Origin: Earliella scabrosa
Taxonomy: Eukaryota > Basidiomycota > Agaricomycetes > Polyporales > Polyporaceae
DNA: 64,000 nucleotides
Direction of reading: 5' to 3'
Assembly (NCBI GenBank): GCA_022605405.1
Contig: JABYQQ010000009.1
Span: forward strand, 1,674,001-1,738,000
The notes under the pieces were generated by a model. That model did no database searches, was not told where the DNA came from, and saw only the letters and a list, made by a program, of their open reading frames with translations. Below, in pieces: positions 34,039-45,071 of this stretch. The first letter of the stretch is position 1, and each line of letters starts with the position of its first letter. The translations under genes and the position numbers were made by a program.

Positions 34039-34655
34039 CTTATTGTTAACCCATCACCGCCGTCACCGCCGTCCTGCTCCTCATCGACCTCCCCCGCATC
34101 CTGGGATTGGTGTAGTCCGTCCGGTTACCCGCGTCCCGTCCGCTCGTTACGTCCGAACACATCCCGATCCGGTCCCTCATCTCATCTTGCATCCGTCCAT
34201 CTGCGTTTCCTCCTTCCATCACCATCATCCCTTGGTCATCTTTGAAAACTTCCATGATATGGAATCGGATACCGTTATGCTTCATTTGCTGCACGGGATG
34301 TTGCTGTCGTAGTGCTCCCTGACGCCAGTGTTCCTGTTCTCGCGCCAAATCACCCTAATCATTCGCTTTCCGATTCGTATCCATATCCATTCGAGAGGCT
34401 TTCGACACCCATGTACTGACTACGAGATGCATTGTCGTATACACACATACTTACACCTCTTACACCTTGCGTGCAACCCTCGAAACAGACCGTTGGTAGA
34501 CGGTACGCGTTCAAGAGGGTGTCGACAAAAGCCACGTGCTCGCGCTATTTGTCATTGTTGACGGGCGCCAACGCGTCGCGTCGCGTTCAAAGCTCGGCAA
34601 AATCGTCCTCCTTCCCGACCACCACTACGCGTAGGACCCCATCTCGCAATCCAGA
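34039..34655. promoter_or_regulatory. Upstream region of SMC6 with two MluI-box motifs
   Basis: 617 bp between the membrane-protein stop and the SMC6 start. ACGCGT occurs at 34505-34510 and 34571-34576, the second followed by cgcgtcgcg. These are the core of the MluI cell-cycle box bound by MBF in fungi, placed about 150 and 80 bp before the ATG of a chromosome-maintenance gene. ACGCGT is not rare at this base composition, so the evidence is the clustering and position. Confidence 0.4.
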
Positions 34656-37600
34656 ATGGCCAAACGCAGAGCCGTCGCTGACTCTGACGACGAGAACGAG
34701 TCGGAGCAAATCTCGAAGCGCTCCAGGACCGCTGACAGCGAGGACGAACAGCAAACCCAGCGGCGGAGTGGCACCCGCAATGGCAAGGGCAAAGAGCGCG
34801 CGCGCGAGAACGACGGGAGCGATGTGGACGTCGAGGACGACGATGAGGATGCAGCGGTGCAGGAGCCAGATGAGGACGAGGAGAAGAAGTTTGAGGAGGA
34901 ACATGAGGAGAAGATTCGGGAGCGGCTCATGAACAAGTCGAAGACACAGGGGGTGAGTACTTGCATATGGATGAGGACCGTTGGGGAGGGCTGATATTGA
35001 TGGGGTCGTAATGGGTCGGCAGGGGATTGCTGAGATGGGCATCATCGAGTCGATTGAGATGAACCAGTTCATGTGCCACAAGTTCTTGACGTTCTCCCTT
35101 GGGCCCCAGATCAACTTCATCATCGGTAAGTCGGAATCCACCATGCATCGACACACCCTTTTGCTCACTATCTTCGTTTAGGTCACAACGGAAGTGAGTA
35201 GTCTGCTGCAGACCACTCTCAGCGTCATTATCTGACTCGTCTCGCAAGGCGGCAAGAGTGCTGTTCTCTCGGCACTTACTGTCGCCCTTGGAGGCAAAGC
35301 CACTTCCACGGGTCGTGGTTCTGGTCTCAAGTCGTTCATCCGTGAGGGTCAGAGGTCCGTCAATCTTGCTCGTCAGCAATGCTTCCGTCCTGACCATATC
35401 CCCAGTGTCGCGGAGGTAACCGTTGTGCTGAAGAACCAAGGCGAGGAAGCATACAAGCCGAAGGAGTACGGGAAAAGCATTGTCATTACCCGTCGCTTCA
35501 CCAAGGATGGCTCGTCCTCCTACAAGATCAAGAGTCGGGACGGCAAACTTGTCTCCACCAAGCGCGAGGAGCTCCAGGCTATCTGCGACCACATGAACAT
35601 CCAGGTCGACAACCCCATGAACATTCTCACGCAGGGTAAGTTCCCTTTCCTGTTTGCCCTTCTCGTTGGCTGATCTGTCATTGCGCTCTACCAGACTCCG
35701 CTAGGTACGCTGGTGCTACCTCATGGTTTGTCGATATACTCATTAGTATACAGGCAATTCTTGTCGGCGTCTTCTCCGGCCGACAAGTATAAGGTGGGTC
35801 AATGGGCAGCTGTGATGTCCTCCAACTGACCCTTTGGCCTTGCAGTTTTTCCTCAAGGGGACTCAGCTCAGCCAGCTCAGCGAGGAGTATCAGACGTGCA
35901 TGGAGAACATCAGCCAGACCGACAAGGTGTTGAAGCGGAAGGCCGAGGTCATCCCCGACCTCGAGGAGGCGTATTCCGAAGCCCTCGCGCGCTATGAAGA
36001 GGCTAAGAAGGCCAGGGAACAACGCCACAAGGCTGATGAGCTCAAGAAGGAGCTCGCCTGGGCGCATGTTGCAGCGAAGGAGGAGGTTTGTGTCGATTCC
36101 CCGTGTGCTGGCCACGATGTTCACCAGTCTCGTAGGAATTGGAGAGCAAGATGCGGGATGTTGCAGCAATCCAGCACAAAGTCGACAGGAATGAGGCACT
36201 CGTGCAAGAGGCTGAGGTGTGTTTGTCTTGTGTCAGTGAGTCGAGCGTCGCTGACATGGATGACCAGGCGCGGCGTGCAGCGTGTGATAAGAAAGTTGAG
36301 CAGCTGGAGGAAGAGCTCGAGGCTCTCGGTAACGTCGACACACTGCAAGCGCGCAAAGAGGAGATCAGCCGCAAGATCAAGGAAGGCAAGGCGAAGCATA
36401 CTCAGCTCAAGGTGTGTATAGGTTGTGTCTGCATGTTCGCGCGTCCTGACGTCCGCCCGCAGAATGACGAGAAGAACTTCAACGAGTCGATCGCCGGCGT
36501 CAACCACAGGATCACGGACCTCGAGAAACAGATCAAGGAGGAACAAACCCGCATGGAAAGCCGCTCCCGAGACAAACGCGAGAGGATCACCGCTCAGCTC
36601 GAGCAGGCGAAGGCGGAGCTCGCTGTGAAGGAACAACAGTCCAAGGAGATCGCCGACGAGCGCAAGCGGCTCACCGCTGAAGCCGAGTCGTCGCATGCGG
36701 AGGGCAGCAGGTTGAACAACGAGCAGAACGCGATGCGCCAGCGCATCGTCGAGTGCGAGGAGCAGATCCGGCGCTGCGAAGAGATGGAGCGCAGCAAGTA
36801 CGCCCAATTCGGGAACAAGATGGACTGGGTCATCCAGCAGATTCGCAGCAGGCAGTGGTACGGACAGATGCCCGTCGGTCCGTTCGGCATGTATGTGAAG
36901 GTCAAGGACCCGGCGCGTTGGGGCGACCTGCTCCGGGTTGTGATCGGCGGTGCGATGGGTAGCTTCGCCATTACCGATGCTCGCGATCGACCTGCCTTAG
37001 CCAAGATCTTGAACGACAGTGGCAAGTGAGTGATAGAGCTTCGTCTTGCGTGTGTCACATCCTAACCGAGATATCATCCAGCGGTCGCGGCTCCCAAATC
37101 ATCATCGCCGAGGTCGATCTCTTCGACTTTAGTGAAGGAGAGCCGCCCCAGAACTACTTGACTATTCTTCGCGCCTTAGAAGTATGTGTCTTCCGGCCGC
37201 CCTAGAACGTGTGTTGACAGATGAGTTCGCCAGGTGTCCGACCCATATGTCTTGCGTCAGCTTGTCAACAGTACCCACATGGAAAGCACGCTGCTCGCAT
37301 CGAACCGCGCGGAAGCTGACCAGATGCTCATGTCCTTGGGGACTGGCGGCATGGCCATGGCTGGCGACTTCTACCGAGTTGTCCGGTTCCCGTGAGTCTC
37401 CAAGCGCACCTCATGACCCGTGTCATGCTCACTTCGCTGCACAGCGAGGGTGGTGGACAGTCGTCCGTCATTCAACGCCTTAGGGGCAATGACCCCCGTC
37501 TTCTCCTTTTCCATAGTAACAACGCCGACGCAGAGAAGAAGTGCGAATTTCATTGTCTGTGTCTTTTAGATGTGTCCTCCTCACCTTGCCTCATGTCCTC

Positions 37601-39279
37601 AGGAGGTGGAGCGACCAGAAGGATGAGTGTAACGCAAGGCTGATCGATATCGCACAACGTCTGCCAGAATTGCACTCGACCTTCAAGGGCGTCAAGGCAA
37701 AGATCAACGAGCTTGAGGTATGTGGTGCCCTCCTGTACTGCTGCTAGAGTCTTACCTTCCCGCAGAAACAGGAGCAACAGCTCTTACGGGAGTGCCGGAA
37801 GCTCCAAGGGGATATCCGCAGCCTGCAAGGCGAGTTGAACGAGGATCTGCCCGTGAATATCCAGGCACTCCAGGACGCTTTACAGGTACCTAGATCCACT
37901 GGCTATCTGCGACTTGTTCTAACAGGCTATGATAGGAAGCGGTGGATGAGAAGGCGTCCATCATGGTTCAATTCGAGCAACTGGCGCGTGAAAGGCAGAA
38001 GGTCAACGATGAGCTGCGCCCCTTCCATCAGGAGAACGACCAGCTTCGTGTCCAGATCAATGAATTCAGCGAAAGGCGTGCAGCCATCACGGTTCGTCGC
38101 TGTATGCACTGCATCGTTTTATGCCTTCTGACGGATGTATCTCCGCTGTAGGACCGACTGCACGCGGCGGTCACAGAACGCATGACCGAGGACAACTCGA
38201 TCAAGCACTACAAGGGCAAGGCAGACGCGGAACGTGAGAAGCTCCAAGTCGCTGAGGAGGCAGCTTCTGATGTGCAGAAGGAGTTCGAGGTGAGTTCAAT
38301 ACGATACCGGCTCCCATAGACACGCTCGACTAACAATGTCGCAGGTCTGGACTGAGAAGGCTACGAACTACTGTGAACGTGTCCCCAACCCTCGCAAGGC
38401 CGATATTGTTCAGCGTAACCTCGAAGCTGTCCAGGCGGCGCTCAAGGAGCGCGAGAAGCGTCAAGGCACCTCGATTGAAGAGATCGCTGCAGAGTTGCAC
38501 CGGAAGGAGACCGCGCTCAACACGGTCAAGAACGAGATCAAGGCTCTCGACCGCCTCAATAAGGTATGTTCGCCTTCCTCCGATGTGGGCGTATCGCTGA
38601 TTGTGATTCGTTCCTAGGCTCTGAAGAAGTCGGTCAAGGCTCGTCTCGCTAGATGGCACGAGTTCCGTCGCCACATCGCCCTCCGGTGCAAGGTCTACTT
38701 TGCCTACCATCTCTCCAACCGTGGCTACTTCGGCAAGGTTCTGTTCGACCACGTCACCGGGAAGCTGGATCTGAAGGTAAGTCGCATATATATACGGACA
38801 AGATGGGATGCTCATATGTCAATAGGTCCAAACCGACGATCAGAACTTGACGCAGCAGAACAACCGGGAGAAGGATCCTCGCTCCCTTAGTGGTGGCGAG
38901 AAGTCGTTCTCGACGATCTGCCTGCTCCTGTCGCTGTGGGAGTCCATCGGCTGTCCGATCCGTTGTCTTGGTGGGTCCTTCGCATGTTCACCACTCCTGT
39001 AGTTCTCACCATTCGTTCTTCAGACGAATTCGACGTATTCATGGACGCAGTGAACCGTCGTATCAGTATGAAGATGATGGTACGCTCACCACTCTCCCTC
39101 TTATGCTCGGAAGTGTTCTCATGCGTTATGGATGATAGATCGACACCGCCAACGCGTCGAACCGCAAGCAGTATGTCCTGATCACGCCGCAGGACATGAC
39201 GAACATCAACATCGGTAACTCTGTCCGTGTGCACCGGATGTCCGATCCCGAGCGTGGACAAGGCACGTTGCCCTTCTGA
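34656..39279 (+). CDS. smc6: SMC6, structural maintenance of chromosomes protein 6, 1,142 aa
   Basis: Twenty-three exons sum to 3,429 nt. After an acidic N-terminal tail with basic nuclear-signal clusters, the head domain starts at [26 protein letters not shown] and carries Walker A GHNGSGKS. A first coiled coil (about residues 290-520) leads to a hinge ([38 protein letters not shown]). A second coiled coil then precedes the C-terminal head with signature [19 protein letters not shown] and Walker [15 protein letters not shown]. The MNQFMCH and DEFDVFMD forms are typical of SMC6. It works with SMC5 in the SMC5/6 complex for DNA repair and recombination in the nucleus. Exons of 12 nt (35182-35193) and 10 nt (35695-35704) are required to keep the frame. 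Confidence 0.96.
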
Positions 39280-40813
39280 CGAGCTCTTGTGACGTCTTCG
39301 CGCTCTGCTTTGTATCCTGTCATGTCTCTCTTCATCAACTCCGTTTGCGTTATGTTAGTATTCAGGCTATAAGTTCTACTCTATGCTCCTCCAGTTATGT
39401 AGTATATACCGTGCGGTAATCTGCTCGAGCTTTGCGCTTGACTTCGTCGTCTGTTTGGAATTACTATTGTGCATGACGTGCGTGATAGTCTATACGACGG
39501 CAACACGCTCATTGGAAACAGTGTTGGCGCATTCGCGATCGCTCGCGGATGACCAGGCCTCAAGCATCTGTGGAGTCTCACCGAGTCGATTCATCTCCAA
39601 TGAGTTCAACTATAGCTCCCGAGAAACTGGTCTCAGGGCTGAATACATTAGTACGCATCCAACATACAGTAGAACATCATCTTTGTCTTCGAATCCCCGA
39701 ACCACTGCGGTATGACGTTCATTCTGCACATTCCTGGACACGAAAGTGGTCCAGGTCTCCAGCACAGTAATGTCGAATCAGTTTGGGGTGGGAAATCTGT
39801 CAAGCTCGCGTGGCTTCGTGTTTCAGGTCGCTGTACATGGTAGGTGCGGATCTCCTCGGCCCGCACGGCAGCTACGCGGTCACGTGCATTGTGCTCGCGC
39901 CGCGGCGTCTCTTGGGTCCCTTCGTCTCGTTTTTCCTGTCGCGTCTGCGCTCGGACTATGTGGTCGCAGTGGTATCCGGTTGTTGTGCCCGTGTGTGGGG
40001 ACAATAGATCGGCGCGGCGTCGCCAATCGCTGTGCCGATGTTCCGGCCTCGTACTGCTCGCGACGCCCGTGTCGGGCATCATCGTCCCGTTGTTTTGCCG
40101 CCTACGCGAGCGCTGCTGCGCTCAGCTGTTATAAGGGTGCGGTCAGCTCCACCGTGCGCCGTCTCTCCTGCCCCCTCCTTTCTGCTCGGCCGCTGCGCTG
40201 CGTTTTACTCTCTTCCTCTCTATGCTGCTTGCAGTGTTCGTTTGTGGTCCGGCGGCGATGAGAGTGGGATTCGAGCTGCGTTACGCTGCAAGGCACGTCT
40301 CCTTTCTCCGCTGCAGATGCGTCCTGTCCTTATATTTCCCGACTACGGCCACGGTCCCTTGCGCCGCGCACAGCGTTAGGGAGGCGCCTCCCCCTTGCTG
40401 GTATGTTGATGCCGAATGGGCTATCTTGCGTTGCCGGCGGACGTATGCTCCTTCCACATTTCAGCCATTTCCCTGTTACTGGTACGCGTTGTTGTGTGGC
40501 ATATTCTTGTGCTGTTTCCTCTCTGCTCTAACTTGCTGACCTGTTTTGTTTCTGCAGGCGTGCTGCATGTTCCAGACCTCTTGTGTCTATTCTGTGGTTA
40601 CTGTGCGGGCCGAGATTTGATTTGCGGCTCAGCGTGCCGTGGTATCGGCCCGTCGTTGTTCCTGTGATGATGTTTGCGCCTATTCGGATCAGACGTGCTG
40701 CACGTGTTATGCACTTACGTATCGTCTCGCCGCTGTGAAAAGAACATAGGCACCGCGGCGACGGAGACTTGTACGCCTGCGTTGTCCCCCCCCCCCCCAC
40801 CTTTCCATATTTA
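39280..40813. other. Intergenic, 1.5 kb, start of the accessory region
   Basis: After the SMC6 3' end the sequence becomes T/C/G-skewed on the plus strand, rich in tgt, gct and cgt words. Several open frames of 65-171 codons exist but translate to Cys/Arg/Ser-rich low-complexity protein and none shows a domain. It may hold the promoter or spliced leader of the MYND gene. Confidence 0.4.
40786..40798. repeat. 13-cytosine homopolymer
   Basis: Uninterrupted run of 13 C, 15 bp upstream of the MYND-gene ATG. Prone to slippage. Placed where it would lie in the promoter or 5' leader. Confidence 0.9.
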
Positions 40814-41563
40814 ATGTCTACTGCTGTTTACCCCCACGTCTGCTTTGCAACTGGGTGCACCGCGCGCTGCTATCAATGGTGTTTGCGGTGCAAGCAGGCG
40901 TGGTATTGTAGTCAGGAGCACCTGAACATGGTGTGTGTTGTTTGCACTGTTGCAATCTGTAGCTGACAACGGGTTCTTTGACAGCACTGGCCGGAGCACC
41001 GCTTGTCCTGCATCCCAGCTAGCAGTGATCATGGCAGCCTTGTCCATGAGTGTTTGCAGTGCGTCGCTCCTGTCACCAGCGATATGGTAGTTGGATATGT
41101 CTTTTGGGCGTCGGAACGTATGTGGGCAGATTTATCTGCGTGCGCTTCATGGGTTTTATCCGTTGCTTACTGCCTGGTTTCTATAGCTCGCCCCCTCCCG
41201 GTCTGGGTGGCAATCACTACGTGGAATCTTCCGAACGGTGACACGCGGCCCTATCCTTGCCTGGACGGGTTCTTTGCAGGCGAACGCAGTGCAGAACTGA
41301 TCGTCACGAAAGGTCTGCTCGATGCTCCCATGCGCTTCCCACTCGGTGTGTGGTTTGCCATGGATGCACCGTTGCGTCAGTCGCCTATCAACAACGCGGT
41401 TGCTGCGCTCGTTCGCAATTCCGACTGCGAGGCGCGCGTGCCCTGGTACGGCACTGCTGTTGTGTTGAAGTACAGTGGGTCTCGTCGGTGGTCCTATATA
41501 GATATGACTGAATATGACCTTGGCGGGCTTGCCGCCTACTATATGTCTCAGCAAGACGTGTAG
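40814..41563 (+). CDS. MYND-type zinc finger protein, about 231 aa
   Basis: Exon 1 (40814-40930) and exon 2 (40985-41563) join in phase 0. Across the junction the sequence CFATGC, then CLRCKQAWYCSQEHLNM, HWPEHRLSC forms the Cys/His pattern of a MYND finger, a protein-protein interaction module. The C-terminal half (PNGDTRPYPCLDGFFAG; RFPLGVWFAMDAP; WSYIDMTEYDLGG) resembles the companion region I associate with MYND genes expanded in polypores. A further 69-nt in-frame intron (41118-41186, donor gtatgt, acceptor tatag) is possible and would remove a hydrophobic stretch, giving 208 aa. Function unknown, probably nuclear regulatory. Confidence 0.65.
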
Positions 41564-42609
41564 CATGGCTTTCTGGCCGGGTTCCTGTTAGGCGGCGCGT
41601 GTTTGGAGCTCGGGGTTATGTAGTAGTGATGTGCTGTCTCCTGCGCAGCCTTTGATAGCATAACCATTATTTGAGTGGCGGAGGTGTTTGTATGATTTGC
41701 AATCTGCGGCTTGTAGCATCATCGTGGCCGAGTCTGCGGCATTACTTAGTCGCTCAGTTTGTAGCTGTTGTTAAATCCGCGTGCACTTGTCCATTTGATC
41801 GGCTGACCTTGTTCACGGCGCCGACTTAGTACTGGTGCGCCGCGTAGTCCGCGTGTTGCGGATATCAACAGGCGTAAATCAGCGAAATTCTGCACTATAT
41901 TGACGGACTGCATCGGCGTAGTGCTGCTCCTAGCGGTAGTGACGCATAGCCAACATGCCCTAGACGCGAATTAATGTGACCCTTATACTGACTTGACCGT
42001 CGCGGCTATGTCACATTCTCCTGCGGGGGTTCCTTCTCATCCTCGTGATAAATTGTTGGTGTCAGCGTCCTACAGGCGCAGGGATGGATCGGCCTGTATC
42101 TGTTGCTTGCCATTGCTCACGTCACGTAATGCGTTGCGCGGTCGGCCGGATGATACCGCGCGCGCGTTGTCTCGTTCGGATTTAGGAGAGTGCTGCACAT
42201 GCCTCCGTCGCGCTTCTGCCGTCCTCTTCGTGGCGTGCCCTGCGCGGCGCACGCTCCATTGTGCGAGAACGCGACGCTCAAACTTCCCACACAGGCTGTG
42301 TTGCAGTGCGATGCAGTGCTTCCCCGCTGAGGAGTGTGCCGACTCTGCTTGATGTCATATGTGGTGCGGCAGTGTGGAGGTCCGTTCGACTACGTGTTCA
42401 GGACTGGTGTGTGGAGAAGTTGCATTTCGGGGTCCATACCCTCTCCCATTTTCGCTATCGTTGATGTACATATAGACGCGCGCGGTACTAGTCTGTCCGT
42501 CACCTGCGCGTAGCGATGGATTTTGTACCTACTCATACCAAGAACTCGAACGCCCTGCGCGGTACGTCGTCGGCGAGGTTCTGTCAAACATCCGTGATGG
42601 GCCAATTAT
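41564..42609. other. Intergenic, about 1 kb
   Basis: 3' region of the MYND gene and 3' region of the minus-strand gene ending at 42610. Frames of up to 119 codons have no recognisable domain. No repeat or RNA gene seen. Confidence 0.4.
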
Positions 42610-43303
42610 TTATTCAGACTGTCCGTGGCGGCTCCTGTGTGTGGTTCGCGCGGGTTTGCTGAGCAGCTTCGCAACCTGCTGTGACTGTAACGCCGGTAGA
42701 TAGTCGAGCGGAGCTAAGTACCGTGTCTGTCCGTACAAGGCCGCGTTCATTGGGGCTCACCTGGTGTTCCAGTTGCAGTATCTCCTGACGCGCTGCGGTG
42801 ATGTCGTACTGTAGGCCTGCCATTATCATCTGCGGGCGGGGTTTGTTAGCTGTACAGTGACTATCGCTGATGCCGCGCCCACCTTGGTCACTTTGAACGC
42901 TAGACCGGAGTGCCGCTGTAGCGCGGCGGGGGGGGCGGGACAGAGGCGGTGTGATTGTAGTTGTTCGTGCAGGCGCTCGATGTGCGCCTGCAGACTGGTG
43001 ATCAGTCCATTGCCTTAATATACTCACATGTTGTGGCCGACCGGATGTGACAGAACCCTAGATTGGCTTGTCACCCGGGCCCGGCCGGCGTCCGCCCATG
43101 TCCACGCCGCCTGGCCCGGCCGGAGCTCCCTCGGCTCGCACACATTCTTCGGTTTGTATCAGGTTCAGATCCTTCAGAAACATGTATATCGATGACAGAA
43201 TGAATCAAATTGTCACTACTGATGTTTGTGTGCACAGTTCGGAGGTCCTCACCGGTGCTTTGGACAGCAACCACCCCTCCCCCGGCCGGGACAGTGCTGC
43301 TTG
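42610..43303 (-). CDS. Candidate small coiled-coil protein, 5' end unresolved
   Basis: Three minus-strand exons fit together in frame: 42994-42883 (LQAHIERLHEQLQSH...), 42829-42761 (MIMAGLQYDITAARQEILQLEHQ) and 42675-42610 (ends HGQSE, stop). Donors gtgggc and gtgagc and acceptors cccgcag and cagcag support them, and the heptad-like spacing of Leu/Ile suggests a short coiled coil. Upstream, an open frame reading through ARVTSQSRVLSHPVGHN joins exon 42994 in the right phase over a short intron, but I could not fix the start codon. The boundary given here is approximate. No family recognised; it may be a lineage-specific gene or a decayed one. Confidence 0.35.
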
Positions 43304-44204
43304 CCATGAGTTGCGCCCGGCCGGTCTAGTCCCAAGTCCCCGCATTGCTCATGGGACACAGCCGTCTTATGACGACGTCTACTTTGCAATGATATGTCTC
43401 GATGGATTGGCGCGCTCTCTGCGCCCTTGCGGTGTCTCGAAGAATGTGTATTCACCTTGCATGCGCTAGGGCTACCCATGGCTTCGGCTTTGCCACCCAA
43501 CATCATATGAGATCGCCTCCGATATGCTTTGGCCCGCTTTGTGCAGCCGTCTGCCGTCTCTGAGCTCTGAATGCAGCTGTACGGGGATGACTACTGCCCC
43601 AGGCATCCAGCGACACAGCCCCGTCGACCTGCCTCGGGCTTGCTTCCCTCCAGCTGCACACACATCTATGAAACACGCTCAGCACTTTCCTGTCTCATCT
43701 TCCTGCGGCTGCACGCTTTCCCACCCACACGATTTCGACACATCGGCCCGCTCCTGGATGGTCTATCTCGGCAGTTTCCTCGGGTTGTACGGCACCGTTT
43801 CTTCGCTCACGGCATCGTCGCCTGGAGGAACCGGCCTCTGTTTTCCCCATCGGAGCATCCGTCTACTACAGCAGCACCGGCTCCCGCTCAATGCGGCCTT
43901 CGCGCCAGCAAGAGGAGTCATTCCGAGAGGTTCGGCGGTTGCGTTAGCCCCTTTTGTCACAGTGAACCTCCTCGGCTCATTTCCTGGAGACTCACGTTGA
44001 AGGATATTGGCACAGGGCCACAGGTCAATGCGTGGGCAGTAGATCATATCATACCATGCACCCTAGCAGTCAAATGTCGCCCTGTGTGCTCCGGCTTTTT
44101 CGTTCGGATGGTGCGGTCGCAGGGTCTGCAGTAGCTACTCCATGGGTTTCCGGTGATAGTTCTCGGCGACTCGGGCTTTGCCCGGTTGTACATTGACTGA
44201 ATAT
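43304..44204. other. Intergenic, about 0.9 kb
   Basis: A 187-codon plus-strand frame at 43571-44134 is Cys/Arg/His-rich without domains and lies opposite no known exon. I do not accept it. Four copies of an approximate cccggccgg word occur at about 43080-43320, overlapping the preceding candidate gene. Nothing else seen. Confidence 0.35.
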
Positions 44205-44929
44205 CTATGCGGCGAGGTACAAATCCCGCTCCAGCTCGGCAACCCGTTCTGTCAGTGTCTGCGTCATATGGCCCTTCGCGACAATCAGCCGATCCAACAC
44301 TCCGGCAATGTTCGCAGATTGACGATTCATGTCCGAGAGGTCCGATGAATGCATGGTCACCGGGCGAGGCTATGATGATCACAGTCAGTACATTGTTGCA
44401 CTAGAATGCAGGCGGTAATACCAACCACAAACGCGACGGGCACATTCCACCAGCCGGCCCGCGGGAGGTCGTCGCTAGACTCGACTGGCCAGGTCCACCA
44501 GCGATCGTGTCCCCTTGCCGCGTCTAAACGGTCGAAATCCGCGGCATCCGGGTGTATCATCGCGACGAATGCCGCACGATTAAATGTTGCAACGTTGAAG
44601 GCCAGGCTGAGGTCGCCGTTCCACATCGCGTGTCCGAGCAGCATCGCCAGAGCATCATTCGTCCCGGTAACAGCATGCGAGCCCGGGGTAACCTCCACAG
44701 CGGCCTTGATTCCCATCGCCTCAATCGCAAACCACTGTATCAAGCATGTCAGCCTGGCGCCACGCACTCGGAGGTTGCTTACAAGTTCCCGCGCGATGCC
44801 GTGGTTCCATCGCATTTCGGTTCTGCCCTCGGGAACATCATCCAGATGTCGGATAGCCTCGCTGATACGCCATGTGAGGAGTAGGATCTCCAGGCGAGCG
44901 GCAGCGACAATTCGTGTGCGGATTGGCAT
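44205..44929 (-). CDS. Unknown lineage-specific protein, 206 aa
   Basis: Three minus-strand exons, 44929-44783, 44734-44426 and 44369-44205, each a whole number of codons (49, 103 and 55 with stop), joined by small GT-AG introns. The ATG at 44929 opens MPIRTRIVAAARLEILLLTWR. The middle holds a patterned, Trp-rich stretch (WFAIEAMGIKAAVEVTPG; WNGDLSLAFNVATFNRA; DRWWTWPVESSDD). The C-terminus is an amphipathic coiled-coil-like helix (LIVAKGHMTQTLTERVAELE). The model has no stop or frameshift, so it looks like a functional gene. I recognise no family. It lies just outside the 3' end of the transposase gene and could be host or element cargo. Confidence 0.5.
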
Positions 44930-45071
44930 GATCGGAGTGACAGCGACGGCCGAACAGAACACCGACAATCGGTGGCCCGCAAATGTCGCGCGTGACAAAA
45001 TTGTGTGACCGCCGGCCGTGACACTTCATCGGATTCCATATTCGGGGGGAACAACGTTACAGAGACTATTT

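Noticed and set aside
39746..40261. 171-codon plus-strand frame before the MYND gene
   Set aside because: Cys/Arg/Ser-rich, no patterned hydrophobicity, and overlapping frames are equally open.
42006..42018. ggctatgtcac word shared with 58653-58663
   Set aside because: Direct, not inverted, and only 11 bp; too short to define an element end.
43080..43320. Four cccggccgg words that could be subterminal transposase sites
   Set aside because: At this GC content several such words are expected per window, and they overlap a possible coding exon.
43571..44134. 187-codon plus-strand frame between two minus-strand genes
   Set aside because: No motif, frequent Cys/Arg/His, no intron signals that extend it.
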